A stretch of DNA of 64,000 nucleotides, taken from the NCBI GenBank assembly GCA_030490835.1, contig CM059974.1:4223501-4287500 (forward strand). Direction: 5' to 3'. The position numbers were made by a program, and so were the translations under genes. Below, piece by piece: positions 35,675-46,689 of the stretch. The notes under the pieces were generated by a model that was given only the letters and a program-made list of their open reading frames with translations, was not told the origin of the DNA and did not search any database. The number at the start of each line of letters is the position of its first letter. Position 1 is the first letter of the stretch. The DNA is from Annona cherimola. Its lineage: Eukaryota; Streptophyta; Magnoliopsida; Magnoliales; Annonaceae.

Positions 35675-36317
35675 ATGCAGCGCCAGTCGCTGGGGTCGCC
35701 GGCCTCCAAGCTCCCAATGCACGCAATCGTCAAGGAGGAGAAGCTTGAGAGGGAGGAGCATCGGAGTGCCGCCGCCGATGTTGAAGAAGAAGACGACGAC
35801 GACGCTGGCAAGAAGGCGGAGAAGCATCTCCTCCGATCGGCTCCCCGCGCGCAGAAATCCATTCACATCATTCCGATCCTGGTCATCCTCTGCTTCCTCG
35901 TCCTTTACCTTGTCTCTCATGATCCCTCCCAAGTGGGTAAGGAAGATATCCATACCGATCGTTTTCTCTTCCTCCTTTCGTCGGACTCTGACCTTCTCTC
36001 GTTTTTCTCAACAGATTTGGCGAATGCCGGAGTGCTGGAGAGGCATTTTCGTCGGGCAGGTAGAATGCTGTTGGAGAGATGGAGATTAGTCACCTCTTTA
36101 GAGGATAATCTGCTGAATCAGCTCAAAATCACTGATTTTTGCCCTTTTCTCTGTTTTTCCGACAGATTCGGAGCAGCTGAAGAGCATCCATCGGGTTTTC
36201 GAGCTGGAAAAGAGCGAGATTTTAGGGATTCGCAGCCATCGTAGCCTGCAGGAGGTCGAGAGAGGATTCCGCAGATATCGGCCGTTGAATCGCCACAGAA
36301 AACTGGGAAATTTCTAG
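35675..36317 (+). CDS. Small single-pass membrane protein, plant family of unknown function
   Basis: Three exons (35675-35936, 36015-36059, 36166-36317) join in phase through two tiny introns (78 and 106 nt, both GT/AG, both phase 1) and give 152 residues. The N-terminus MQRQSLGSPASKL is followed by an acidic run (about residues 35-43, with DDDD) and a basic stretch. A single hydrophobic helix spans about residues 63-80 (IHIIPILVILCFLVLYLV), then the luminal or cytosolic tail SHDPSQV. The last exon encodes a charged segment (SEQLKSIHRVFELEKSEIL) and a basic C-terminus (FRRYRPLNRHRKLGNF). No catalytic motif is visible. The in-frame read-through without splicing also stays open for a while but loses the conserved-looking charged tail. 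Function is unknown. Confidence 0.82.
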
Positions 36318-38731
36318 ACCCGCCGTCGTTCCCCGGCGCACCCGAAAGGTGGCAAATGGATAATTACGCCCCGCGGAATTGCTATCCCACGCCATAGGGG
36401 GTAAATTTGTTCAGTACATAACAGAAAACTCCGTCTACTAATACCTATAGAAGCACGCATTATTGCATTTTGCACAGTCTGGGAATTTGTCTGTAAAGGG
36501 TGGGGATATCAATTACAGGGGGGTGGGATTTAAGTTATGTTTTTATTCGATGCTTTGGAGTCTGCAGAGGATTAGTGCCGCAGCGACGGCAGCTGGTGTT
36601 TTCGTGGTGGCTTGTTCTAACTTGCGCTCAAGTGGCTGATTCTAATTAAAAAAAAGTACGGGGGGGCCATTTTAGGATGATGATCTGGACATTTTCGTTG
36701 TTCCCGAGCTGGCCAGGCTGTCGGCAGCTGGCCTTTGTGGTGGATGGAGCTCTCTTCCCATCGCCAAATCCTCGGCGATCTAGGGTTTGTCCTGGCCTCG
36801 ATACTCGGTCTCTAGAGCCTCCTTGATACTTGAACGCTTCCAGCAGGTGTTGTGGGTGGATGGCTTAAATAATTTTATTATCTTATTTCCAAAAAATGTG
36901 AGCTCATTGGTGGTGGTGGTAAATTTCTAACAATGGAGTGGCCTTTAGTTGCGTTATCTTAGTCCCAGTGTTTTGCTCGTGATGCACTGAAGAAGGTGTC
37001 ATTGGAATAAAGTCGGGGAGTTTGGAAAAATCAAATGTATAGGTTTTTTTAAAAAATAATTAGTTTGAAAATTTTCACTAGTAAATTGTAATATATAAAA
37101 GCCCAAAAAAATCTTTACTGTTCATTCCTTATTGCTTTTGCATTTAATTATTTTTTTGCATCTTTTCGTTGGTTTATGTTTAACGTCATCGTTTTTCTCT
37201 TTATGCGTACCTATATCATATAATTATCATGCTTTTCAAGGGGTTATTTTGTAACGTTATGCTTGGCGTGGGGTTGAAAACATTCTATCCCCTCCATTTC
37301 TTGCAGATTAAACAATAATTTTAACAACTCTATTTTTAATTTTACTCATACATTTTAATTATTTTTTTTTTAACTATTTTATTTAATTCAACTTTACTCG
37401 TATCATTTCATAGCAATTATATATTTTTCAAAATATTTCTTTTTCTATTTTCGATCTCATCCTACAATTTTACTAAAATCAACATTACTAGACATTCCTC
37501 AAATATTTTTTCATTTTCACCGTTTCACTCCGTGGAAAACACGTCACGGCAATAATAAGAAAGAGAAGGAAAGGTCGTGTTTAACTTTTGATACTATCAT
37601 TTAGTCCTTTTTTTTTTTTTCTCTTTCCATTTAAAAAAAAGTTCTTCGTATGCGGTTGTAGCATCCATTGGCTGAGCCGTCACTTTTAGGCTTCACGTTG
37701 ATGGCTTGGTGTCTACTGTGTCAACGTTTGGACCCACCAAAATCCAATAATTAGAGTTTAGATGGCTATATTTTGCAAGTGAAGAGTCTTTTTCTCTAAA
37801 GAAATTGTCCACGTGGCAAGGCGAGAGATGCAGCAAAAATCACGAGATAATAGCAAACAGAAGCGCTTAATGGAGTCGCCGACACGTAATTATTGAAAAC
37901 GTGAGTGGGCCAGGAATTCATCTGTCTGGCTCCGTTGTCGATTTTTTCTTTCTTTTCTTTTCTTTTTCCTCTTTTTTTTTTTTTTCAAGTATAGGAAAAA
38001 CCGAAAAAGCAAGGGATGGTGGATGGCGTTTCTTATGAAGTTTCTGGGCTGATAAATGGTCACGTAAGGCTTCCACCAAACCATATAAGATTCTTAAATG
38101 TTGAATTTGTATGGCCAATCTCAAGATAATTTCTTAATTTTTAAGCTAATTTTTTAATTTTCAACACAATTTTATTTATTTTTAATATAATTTTACTCAC
38201 TATACATATCATTACATTTTTACCCTAGATATAGATTCCATCCATAATTTGAAATTGGCTCTAAACAAGTGCTTTTTGGATATACTTTCCCATCTTTTTT
38301 GTTTTTTTGTAAAATATGCCATTTATTAGGTTCTTTTCGTGCAATATTAGCACCAAACGACATTTCCGTTTCATTCACTAACCCTTGATGGAAATCTACT
38401 TTTTTCTTTTATAATTTTTGTAATATGGCAACTATGTTTCAAATGGACTCCATAAATTTACATTTTCATTTTTAAGAAATTGGTTATTTAACAGTTTAGG
38501 TTTTTCGTGAGTGGAAAATTACCGCCGATTTCGTGAGTGAAAAGTTTAGGTTTTTCCGTTTCGTTCATTAAATCCTTGATGGAAATCTCTCTCTTCTTCT
38601 TCTTCTTTTTTTTTTTTTCCCCCCATTTCTATACTCATTTTTTAGATGGGAACTATGTTTCAAATGGACGCCGGAAATCTACATTTCCATTTTAAGAAAT
38701 TGGGGAGAATAGGTCTCGATTTAAAATTTTA
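36318..38731. other. 3' flank of the membrane-protein gene and intergenic DNA
   Basis: About 36650-37000 matches duplication copy A (3660-4080). About 38077-38275 begins CCAAACCATATAAGATTCTT and resembles the PIF-like family at 31255, but its right end is unclear. The frames at 37890-38124 (minus) come from a T/C-rich tract. No other gene is seen. Confidence 0.45.
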
Positions 38732-39036
38732 GAGGCCTGGTCCTTCCTTTGCGACCGGGCCAAAAACATGTATTTTATTTTTCGAAATTTTATATAATTA
38801 CTAATATACGTATATTTAATTTATAAGTTAAGTTTTATCATTTTCGAAAATATGTATATATTTAATGTGTATTTTAAACATAGAGATATTTTTGTACGTG
38901 TTTAAAAATACAAAATAAATATATATTTTCAAAAATAATGAAATATAGTTTATAGATGAAATACACTGATATTAATAATTGTATAATTTTTTTAATATGT
39001 TTTTTTAGTCCGATCGGGTGGAAATGATCAGGCGTC
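38732..39036. mobile_element. Mutator-like foldback MITE
   Basis: A 305-bp element with paired ends GAGGCCTGGTCCTTCCTTTG and GACGCCTGATCATTTCCACC (right end, inverted). It is flanked by a perfect 9-bp duplication AAAATTTTA (38723-38731, 39037-39045). The centre contains TTTAATTTATAAGTTAAGTTTTATCATTTT-like arms shared with the 1209 and 52015 elements. Confidence 0.85.
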
Positions 39037-39271
39037 AAAATTTTAGGTTAGTTTTGTGCAAAATTACTACCGAGCCACACTTCCGTTTCATTCGTTAATC
39101 CTTGACGAAAATATCCTTTTTTTTTCACTAAAATTATTTTTAAATGGCAGCGTTGTTTCAACTTTCAAATGGACTATGTAAAATTACATTTTCATTTAAT
39201 TTCTTAAAGAAAATGGGGGGAATAGGTCTTGATTTTATTTGCAAACTTTTGAGGATTTGAGCATTGAAAAA

Positions 39272-39693
39272 GGGTAATTTATAAATATGCTTAAATAGAT
39301 AAACTATAATTGTAAATATACTTATATAACAAATTGCAAATAATCCTTACATAGTTGACTATAATTGCAAAAATGCCAATGCAGTTATAGCGCTGTAATT
39401 GCATATTTGAAAAAATATGCAAATTATACAATTAGATTTGTAATTTCAGAAATTAAATGAGTATGTTTAGCTTTTGTAAATATACCACTGTTGTGATTAC
39501 ACAGTAATAATGTTATAATAATTTAGTTTTCGCAAATATAACAATGTGGTGATTATACAGTAATAATGTTATGATAACTTGGGTATATTTGTAATTATAG
39601 TTAAATTATGTGAGAGTTATTTATAATTTTTAAAACTACGAGAGTATATTTATAATTATTATTAAACTATGTGGATATTGTAGCAAATTATCC
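39272..39693. mobile_element. Foldback MITE, Mutator-like
   Basis: A 422-bp element with paired ends GGGTAATTTATAAATATGC and GGATAATTTGCTACAATATC (right end, inverted). Flanks are ATTGAAAAA (39263-39271) and TTTGAAAAA (39694-39702), 8 of 9 identical. Multiple internal TATAATTGTAAATAT words occur in both orientations. Confidence 0.72.
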
Positions 39694-41023
39694 TTTGAAA
39701 AATGACGATTGAAGAAGGGGGAATCATTTATAGGTTGATTTTACGTAGAAAGTGCCTAAACGTGCGGTTATTTGCAATATAAAACAAATATTGAGAGGTA
39801 TATAGGAAAAGCAAATAAGCAATGACTAGTGGCGGGCTTAACGTCCATTTCCCGGGATTAGTTAGTTATCATGTGATGGAAGTAAAAGGACAGATGTTTA
39901 GCAACCAAACCGGCTTGAATGGTTCAAAAACGGAAAGCATCCCATGCCCATGACCATCCCCATCCCCATGCTCATGCTCATCCCCTTGTTCCATGAAAGA
40001 TTGCGATGTTTCAACCCCTGGCAGCGTGGAGAAGGGCATTTTTAGAAACAAAATTATTGTCCATTAAGAAAAGGAGAAAGTGATTTGTTGAATTGAAATG
40101 TATGGAAAAAACATGCTGATATCGTCAGTAGAGCAGCATGGAAGATGATGCTAACCAGCAATGATCGAATAAAAGATAGGATGAGAAATAGAAGGTAAAG
40201 TCAAACTATTAACCCATTCCTGAAAAATGAGATTTTTCCAGAAAATTTTCCCTTTTAATCTTTTCAAACCCTTTTCCCCAATTGGTGGAAATTTTGTTTT
40301 AGAAAGTTGGCTGCACAAATTCAGTTGATGATGCTGCACTAGTCAGTACCATAGGAGAGAAGTGGTCTCGCCCACCAAACCATGCTTACTTGCGTTTGCG
40401 GCGTGCGGCAGGAGAGTATTATGATTTCCGGGGACGATCATAAGGTATGTCCGGAGCACCGAATAAAATCCACCCCTTTTCTAAAGCATGCTTATCCACC
40501 CACCGCTAAATCTAATAAACGCGTTAATCCTTTGTTAATTGAAATCACTTTTCGGTTGGTCGTGTTGGCCGATATGGGCAAAGCTCACCGATGAAGAGGT
40601 GGGTCCTTACAATTACAAAGACGTAGGTGGAGCAGACAGGATCAAGTGGAAGGAGGGAGGACGGAAAGGCAGCCAGCCAACGAAAGGGGAAACGGACTAA
40701 TAATCTAGCAGCATGATACATATTAGATAGATGATGAAACGAGGAAGACAACAAATAGATCCATTTACTCTACAGTCAATACCTGGAAAGGAGATGGATA
40801 TATCATCATCAATTCGGTCATGCTGATGGAAAATTCCTCGAACTATCTGTGACCAATAACAGTAGAGGCCCACGTGTGCACTGTTCATCGACACACTGAA
40901 ACGGAACGGAACAGCACGGCACGGCACGGCTCGGCGAGGCGAAAATACAAGCTAAGCATTATCATCAAAGCATCTAATCTAATCCCCCCGCTTCCCCTCA
41001 TTGGCTAAATGGCTTGCTCATTT

Positions 41024-41253
41024 AAGGCCTGTTTAGCCGTATGTTTTTGTGTGCTGCCAGCAGCACTTTTACAAATTTCAAAAATATTTAGCCTTATTTA
41101 AAAGTGCTGGGAACTCTTAAAATATAACATGATGTTAGTAAAATTTAATATAATTGTGAAAAGTTGATAATTAACACTTCTATACATATATAAAAGAAAA
41201 ATACTGGCAATAAAATTTTACTGCAAATGGACGTTTGGTGAAACTGGCCCTAA
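41024..41253. mobile_element. Possible PIF-like MITE
   Basis: AGGCCTGTTTAGCCGTATG at the left pairs loosely with AGGGCCAGTTTCACCAAACG (right end, inverted), with TTA and TAA at the borders. It is absent from the matching position of duplication copy A (near 5340), which supports an insertion. Borders are approximate. Confidence 0.5.
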
Positions 41254-42051
41254 GTCGTTTCGTCCATGTGTGGAATTGCGCATGTCCTTTCGAAAGCAGA
41301 GCTGCGTACGTGGGCCAGGCCAACCGCCAAAGCCAGCCATGCGGAAGAGTATCCAAAGCCCGTCTCTGTCTATCTGTCTCTCTCTCTGCGCTGCCACTTT
41401 GCATTGTTGGTTGTACACAGCATGCAGAATTAGCTATAGGTGGCGCATCATCATTTAAGCCTTATCCAAACTAATGAAGGACCACGACACCGCCAACCTC
41501 ATCATCTTCTCAGCAATCTAAATGGGTGGGACACACGGACGGCTCTCAACGTGATTTTGATGGCTGCCCTCCATCATTCGTCCCATGGGGCCCAGCGGAG
41601 AAACCTTTTTGTCTTCACCAAGGCCCGAAATACATTTCTATCAGATTTTGATCAGGTTAATATTGTTGAATCCAACATGAATGTATAGTTTAGTGTTTAT
41701 GCATACCTTTTTGCTTCACCTCGTTTATGCTTAGGAAATCTTCTTCTCATCTTACAGCTTACAGATATCAACATGGACTGGATCATTAGCTTGCTTGATG
41801 ATATTCGCACCCTTATCATATCTTCCTCCTCAATAAGAGCAGCAGTTAAAACCAGCATCCTGTCCAAAAGATGGAGATAGCTCTGGAAGTCAACTTTAAA
41901 TCTAACCTTTGATCACGGGAATATGTTGAGTTGTGGGTTGTTGACGAACTCTGATTCATTAAGATATTCGTTGGTTTTTTTTTTTTGGATTGAGATATTG
42001 ATTGATTATTAGGTGAGAGAGGAAGATGAATTCCTTTGGCAGCGTGCTGCT

Positions 42052-43902
42052 TAGGGGTGCGCGACTTGGTCCGGGTACCCGTGGGTCGACCCCGATGGGT
42101 ACCCTAAATAAGGTAGGTTCGGTTCCATAGAACATACCCGTAGGGTCTGTTCGGTTCTTCATGAGAAATACTCGTTCAAATTCGGGTAGGGATCGAACCG
42201 ACCCGGATTTCATATTATATATATATATGGGATGTGATCGTGTGCAGTCGGACTGCACCGTAATTATGGACCCCACACATATTAGATTGTAATTAAACTT
42301 TATACACTCATTTATCCATATATAAATCATATTTTAGACGGTTTAGATGTTGAAAAAACCACTTTAAACTTGATATTTACATTAAACTATTTTATTACGT
42401 TGATTTTGCACCATTTTAAGATGGAGACTACACACATGTTGGATTTGGATGAAAATTGGTATGGTAATAAAGTGAACAATTCTAAATACAATGGGTGGGG
42501 TGGATTTATGGGAAATGATCAGGTGGGCCCCACAGTGCATGGACTGCACGGTGCAGTCGCATGCACTGGATCATTTCCCTATATATATATATATATTATT
42601 CCCCGGCCGGCCAATCCTAATTCCTAATTTCCTATTAGGCTATTCCTACTTCCCATCCTGATTTCTCGATGTCGTTTTCTAGTTTCCCCCAATTCCGTGC
42701 TTGGTGAAGAGGAAAGGAAGTGAAGTGACAGAAAAGGCCCTTCATCTGCTCCCTCCGGCGATCCCAGAACCCTACTTCTAGTAAATCTCAATCCCTCCTC
42801 GTTGCATTCTCTCGATCTCTCCGTTTCCATGTCCCTTTTGCCTGAAAACCAGCTTCTCTCGTTCTGCTTTTCAAAATGTAGCCTTTTCCGAGAACGAGAC
42901 GGGTCCAATCTGAAGTAGATCGAGATCTTGTTCCCAGCAAGTCCTTTTCTAATGCACTTATGCTCGAGGATTGAGTGATGTCGGTATTACTATTGACTGG
43001 GTGTTGAGGCATCTGAGCGAGGAATCAGTTCGAGATGCTCGGTCACTTTAGTTAGGTTCTGGATTTTTGCTCGGGTATTGGTTTTTGATAATGGAGTAAG
43101 TCGGAAGTTGAGGAGCTTGCAAACTGGTACTAGAAATGCAAAAACTAATTTGCTAAGTGGAGCTAGTGGGGGTCTTTATTGAGGACATTTTCTGGGAGTC
43201 GCTCGTTTGAGAGATCTGGGCTGTTGATTGCACGAGGCCCACCATGATAGCTAAATTTGAGATGAAATTGCGTTATCTATGCGTTCAGATCTATTTCTCC
43301 TCTTCCTAGTGGTTTTGCTTCCTATGCATTGGAATAATCTACGAGACCACTGGCCCTAGTCTAGATACGAATTGCAGGAATTACTTTGTCTATCCCGATG
43401 AATGGACCCAGATCTCTTGGACTTGTGACAATGGCAAAAAATCTGCTGCCGATAGACAAATGAAGATGTTCTCGTTGTATAGTTTGGAGATTCGGGCACG
43501 TAACGTAACTGAAATATTCCTCTTTGCGAAGCATTGTAGAGTGAGGTAGACAAGACTGTTTACGTAGTTCATTGGGCTTACGTCTCTCTTTTTATAACAA
43601 CCTTGGTGACTTGGCCGGCGGAAAACCTTCTATATTGATCTGTTGTTCTTATATTCAATTATTCATCTTGTTTAATGTATTGAAATGTATGTTCTGTTAA
43701 TCCTTACTTGTCTTTAAAAAGTTTGTTCTTAATAGGAACCAATTTTGGAATCGAACCGGAACCGACTTGCTCTTGAGAAAATTGGGTAGGGTAGACTCCG
43801 TACCGACCCTGTCTAAAATAGGGTAGGGTAGAAGTTTTTACAAAATGGGTAAGGGCAGGTTCCATCTGTACCCGGACCTACCCGACCCAAGTTGCACCCG
43901 TA
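42052..43902. mobile_element. hAT element, same family as 18744-20517, different cargo
   Basis: Ends TAGGGGTGCGCGACTTGGTC and TACGGGTGCAACTTGGGTCG (right end, inverted) match the ends of the 18744 element, as do the subterminal words GTGGGTCGACC, GGTTCGGTTCC and GGGTAGGGT. Flanks are GTGCTGCT (42044-42051) and GTCCTGCT (43903-43910), 7 of 8 identical. The 1851-bp interior is unrelated to the other copy: it has a nested MITE (42229-42579) and about 1.1 kb (42600-43730) that looks like a 5'-UTR or exon-rich host sequence which I cannot identify. No transposase. Confidence 0.88.
42229..42579. mobile_element. Nested Mutator-like MITE
   Basis: A 351-bp element with ends GGGATGTGATCGTGTGCAGT and GGGAAATGATCCAGTGCATG (right end, inverted), continuing into ACTGCACCGT on both sides. 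The flanks are TATATATAT on both sides (42220-42228, 42580-42588), which fits a 9-bp duplication but is uninformative because the target is an AT run. It lies inside the hAT element at 42052. Confidence 0.72.
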
Positions 43903-44466
43903 GTCCTGCTTCTCCTATCAGAACGACAGTATGTCTTTCCTTATCGGTTTCTTACTTGTGGACAAGCCTCACGCTTGAAGCAATTGAATTTGAGATGGTT
44001 CATCATCAGACTAGATCATGTTGTGGAAGGATTCGACTCTACTACAATCATTACTCTCGATGTTATCCTTTCTGAAGCAGGTTTCATGAATCTTTTTTTT
44101 TAAAAAAAAAAAAAAAACTTTTGTTCAAAACTTAAACAGTTGGTTGTGATTGATTGTTCATGTCTACGCAAATTGAAGGTCACTGCACGTCCCTCCATCC
44201 AACTAAAATATTTATCAATACGCTACATGTCTCCAGATTTACAGGGAACCAGTATTTCTGCTTCTAATCTTATCTCCTTCAATTCCGCTGGGACCAAAAT
44301 CGCTATACTTCGTGCCTCTATTAATTTTAAAAAGATCTTGAAGGCAGAAACCAGTGCAGTAACCTTAGGGTTGGAAAGCCTCGCTAGTAATCTTCCTAAA
44401 CTGAAGTCTCTATGCTTGTACCATCATCTTCCTCGGGTATGTAGAGGGAATATGTGGTTTCGTTAG

Positions 44467-45858
44467 CAAGCATATTTATTAGGTTATTTCTAGCCAAATC
44501 ATGTGTAGTTCAAAGTTCAAGCCATAAGCTGTGGACCCATCTCAGCACTGCCAAGCAAGGCAGGTCAGAAATCGGATTAGGAGGTGGTTTCTAATCAGTG
44601 AATCCGCCTAGCTCGCCTGCAATCCAACTAAATTCACACTATTTTTGTTTGTGTTGTTTTGTAGCAACTTCCCTACCAGAAAACTGTGTGTCAGAGAAAT
44701 AGAGTGGAAAATGGAGATGGGAGGCAGAGAGCGGCTGCGCAGTGCAGCTGTTGTTTATGGGCTTGGGAGAGTGTTTGAGGTTGACAGCAGGAAAGAAGGG
44801 TGATGCGAGGGCTTGTGGAATGCGGATTTGCAAAGGCGGGAAATGAAATTTGTACGTGAAACAAAACTACCTGTCTGGCTACCCATCCAAGTTGTGCGAT
44901 ACCCAGCCATACACCCTATACTCCCCGGTTTACGAGTGTAGTAATTGTTGGTTGTGTATTGTATTTTAGATATCTTAGTTGAGTAAGTTTGGAATTGCAT
45001 ATATGTTACACAAGTTGTATGTACGTGAAAGTTATAAATGGATATGTGATCTATCGGATTTTGTACATTAGAGGAAATGTGAGTACTCCTGAATATGTTA
45101 TTCAAATTGCACTATTAAATTAAATTTCAAAAAAATTTAACCTAAACTTAACAAAAAAGAAGGTGAGTTAATGGGGTATTCTATTTACATCTTTACATTC
45201 AACTAATTACGCCGGAGCATAATCATCATTCTATCACCTACGACATATGGACATCACCCAAGGCGTATTGATGTCCAAGTTTGGCCTATTTAAGGATAAG
45301 ATGTAGAATTAGCTAAGAAATGAGATAAGATGGGGAATGAGATGAAAAATTGTGGTTGTATTTTGAGAATTAGAAGGGTTGTACGGGAAACAAGGAAAGT
45401 AGATTTTAATTTTTCGAAAAGTATTTTTAAAATTAAAAATTTCATCTTATGCTCGGGTATCCTTATTTCATCGAATTCGCGATCGGTTATTATGTTTCAG
45501 GAGTGATTCCAGGTGAGACAGGGCACATTGACCGAATTAATAAAATGCAAAATTGATTATTTCGTTTAAAAATATAATTATCATTGGACAAAAAATAATC
45601 GGGCCGTATAATTAATCACATAAATTAAATATTGTAACAGGTTGTTGGACCTAGAATTAATCACCTTTTGGGGTGATTTGATTTTATTTTGTAGCTAAAT
45701 AAGTTGTTCTAAATAAATGTTTTTTAACATAAAAAATTGATTATTATTTTTTATTCAAAAAATAATTCATTTGCAACTGCCCTTTTCTCTGGCATCGCGC
45801 CCGCCATTTCCATCCGAGTTAGAGAGTCATAGCGGCAGAGATTGGAGAGGGATATGCG
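44467..45858. other. Intergenic DNA
   Basis: About 44470-44960 is moderately GC-rich with small frames on the minus strand (44639-44833) of no known family. About 45120-45770 is AT-rich. The promoter of the SAMBA-like gene should lie in the last few hundred bases; no clear TATA box was seen. Confidence 0.35.
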
Positions 45859-46689
45859 ATGAGCTCCCCTGCCCGATCGTCCGGAGCATCGCAGCAGCAG
45901 CAGCTACAGGTTGGCGGCTCAGGCCACTCAGCAGACGACATCTCCCCTATCCATTTCCCTGCCGATCACATCTCCGCTCAAGATCGGAAGGAAGAAGCCC
46001 TTCTTTGTACTTCGCTCTATTCTTCTCTTCTCTCTCTCTGTTCCTTTCCACGTTCCTCTTCCCATGGGTCATCAACGTTGACATTTCAAAATCTTTCATA
46101 GGACCCCAAGACATACTGACTATTTTGATTTTTGATTTTGATTTTTTAAAATTGTTTTGGAAGGATTGATTTTGGGTGTGTTATATGACGTTGCTGTAAC
46201 AATAGTCTTACTTTTTTTCATCATTCTTCGTATTTTTCACTTATCAATTTTGTTTTCCTCTTTCAAAATCATATGGCAGTTCTGAAATCCGATGTGATGG
46301 CTGCACTTCAGAAGGAGGTGAAATCTCTGGATGAGGATAGCTGGAAGTTTGCTGGGCCTCGCTCCCAAATCCATCTTATCTCAAGACCTGGTAAACCTTC
46401 AAACAGAAACTAGCAAGACTAGTTGGGGATGTCAAAATTATCTCTTTCTGCATTACATGCCAACCTTTTTAGTATTTTGAATGGAATAGCATCTGATGAA
46501 TCTCTCTCTCATTCTATGCTATTTTATATAACGTTATCTGACTCTGGAGTTTCTTCCTTTTATTTGCATGATCTGACTCCCCTTTTTTCCCTCTATTTCT
46601 ATGGACTATTGTTAGGCAGCCATCCATTCGATCGCATACAGAAGCTGCAAAAAGAAGAGCTTTCTGAATCTTTTCCTCGTGGAAAATAA
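45859..46689 (+). CDS. SAMBA-like small protein (APC/C regulator family)
   Basis: Three exons (45859-46006, 46280-46390, 46616-46689) join in phase through GT/AG introns of 273 and 225 nt and encode 110 residues. The N-terminus is Ser/Gln-rich (a QQQQ run at 12-15). A conserved-looking core follows: HFPADHIS at 32-39, RKEEAL at 43-48, LKSDVMAALQKEVKSLDEDS at 51-70, W at 71, and GPRSQIHLISRPG at 75-87. The C-terminus is basic and charged. The small size, the helix with EVKSLDED and the GPRS.IHLISR motif match my memory of plant SAMBA, a small plant-specific protein that binds the anaphase-promoting complex and limits organ growth through A2-type cyclins. The family call rests on those motifs only. 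No membrane segment or signal peptide. Confidence 0.65.

Larger units (their letters stand above)
29786..41375. repeat. Segmental duplication, copy B (expanded)
   Basis: Collinear with copy A (2985-5450) in at least four blocks: 29820-29885, 36650-37000, 40455-40870 and 41255-41370. It is about 9 kb longer because it contains the membrane-protein gene (35675-36317), a nest of transposons (30787-33580) and further MITEs. The block at 36650 begins about 330 bp after the stop codon of that gene. The corresponding junction in copy A (about 3620-3660) has no trace of the gene. Confidence 0.7.
41773..44466 (+). pseudogene. F-box/LRR pseudogene split by a hAT element
   Basis: From the ATG at 41773 the frame reads an F-box-like start: DWIISLLDDIRTLIIS, then KTSILSKRWR, then LWKSTLNLTFD. 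The family pattern is DDIL..I, TSVLSKRW..LW. The codon after RWR is TAG (41878-41880), where a Tyr or Arg codon is usual. The frame is then broken by the 1851-bp hAT element (42052-43902). Past it, 43911-44466 reads leucine-rich-repeat-like pieces in more than one frame: KQLVVIDCSCLRKLKVTA, LKYLSIRY, ASNLISFNSAGTKI, ASNLPKLKSLCL. These match the LRR region of FBD/LRR F-box proteins. The A-rich run at 44093-44117 also disturbs the frame. It is clearly non-functional as read. Confidence 0.75.
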
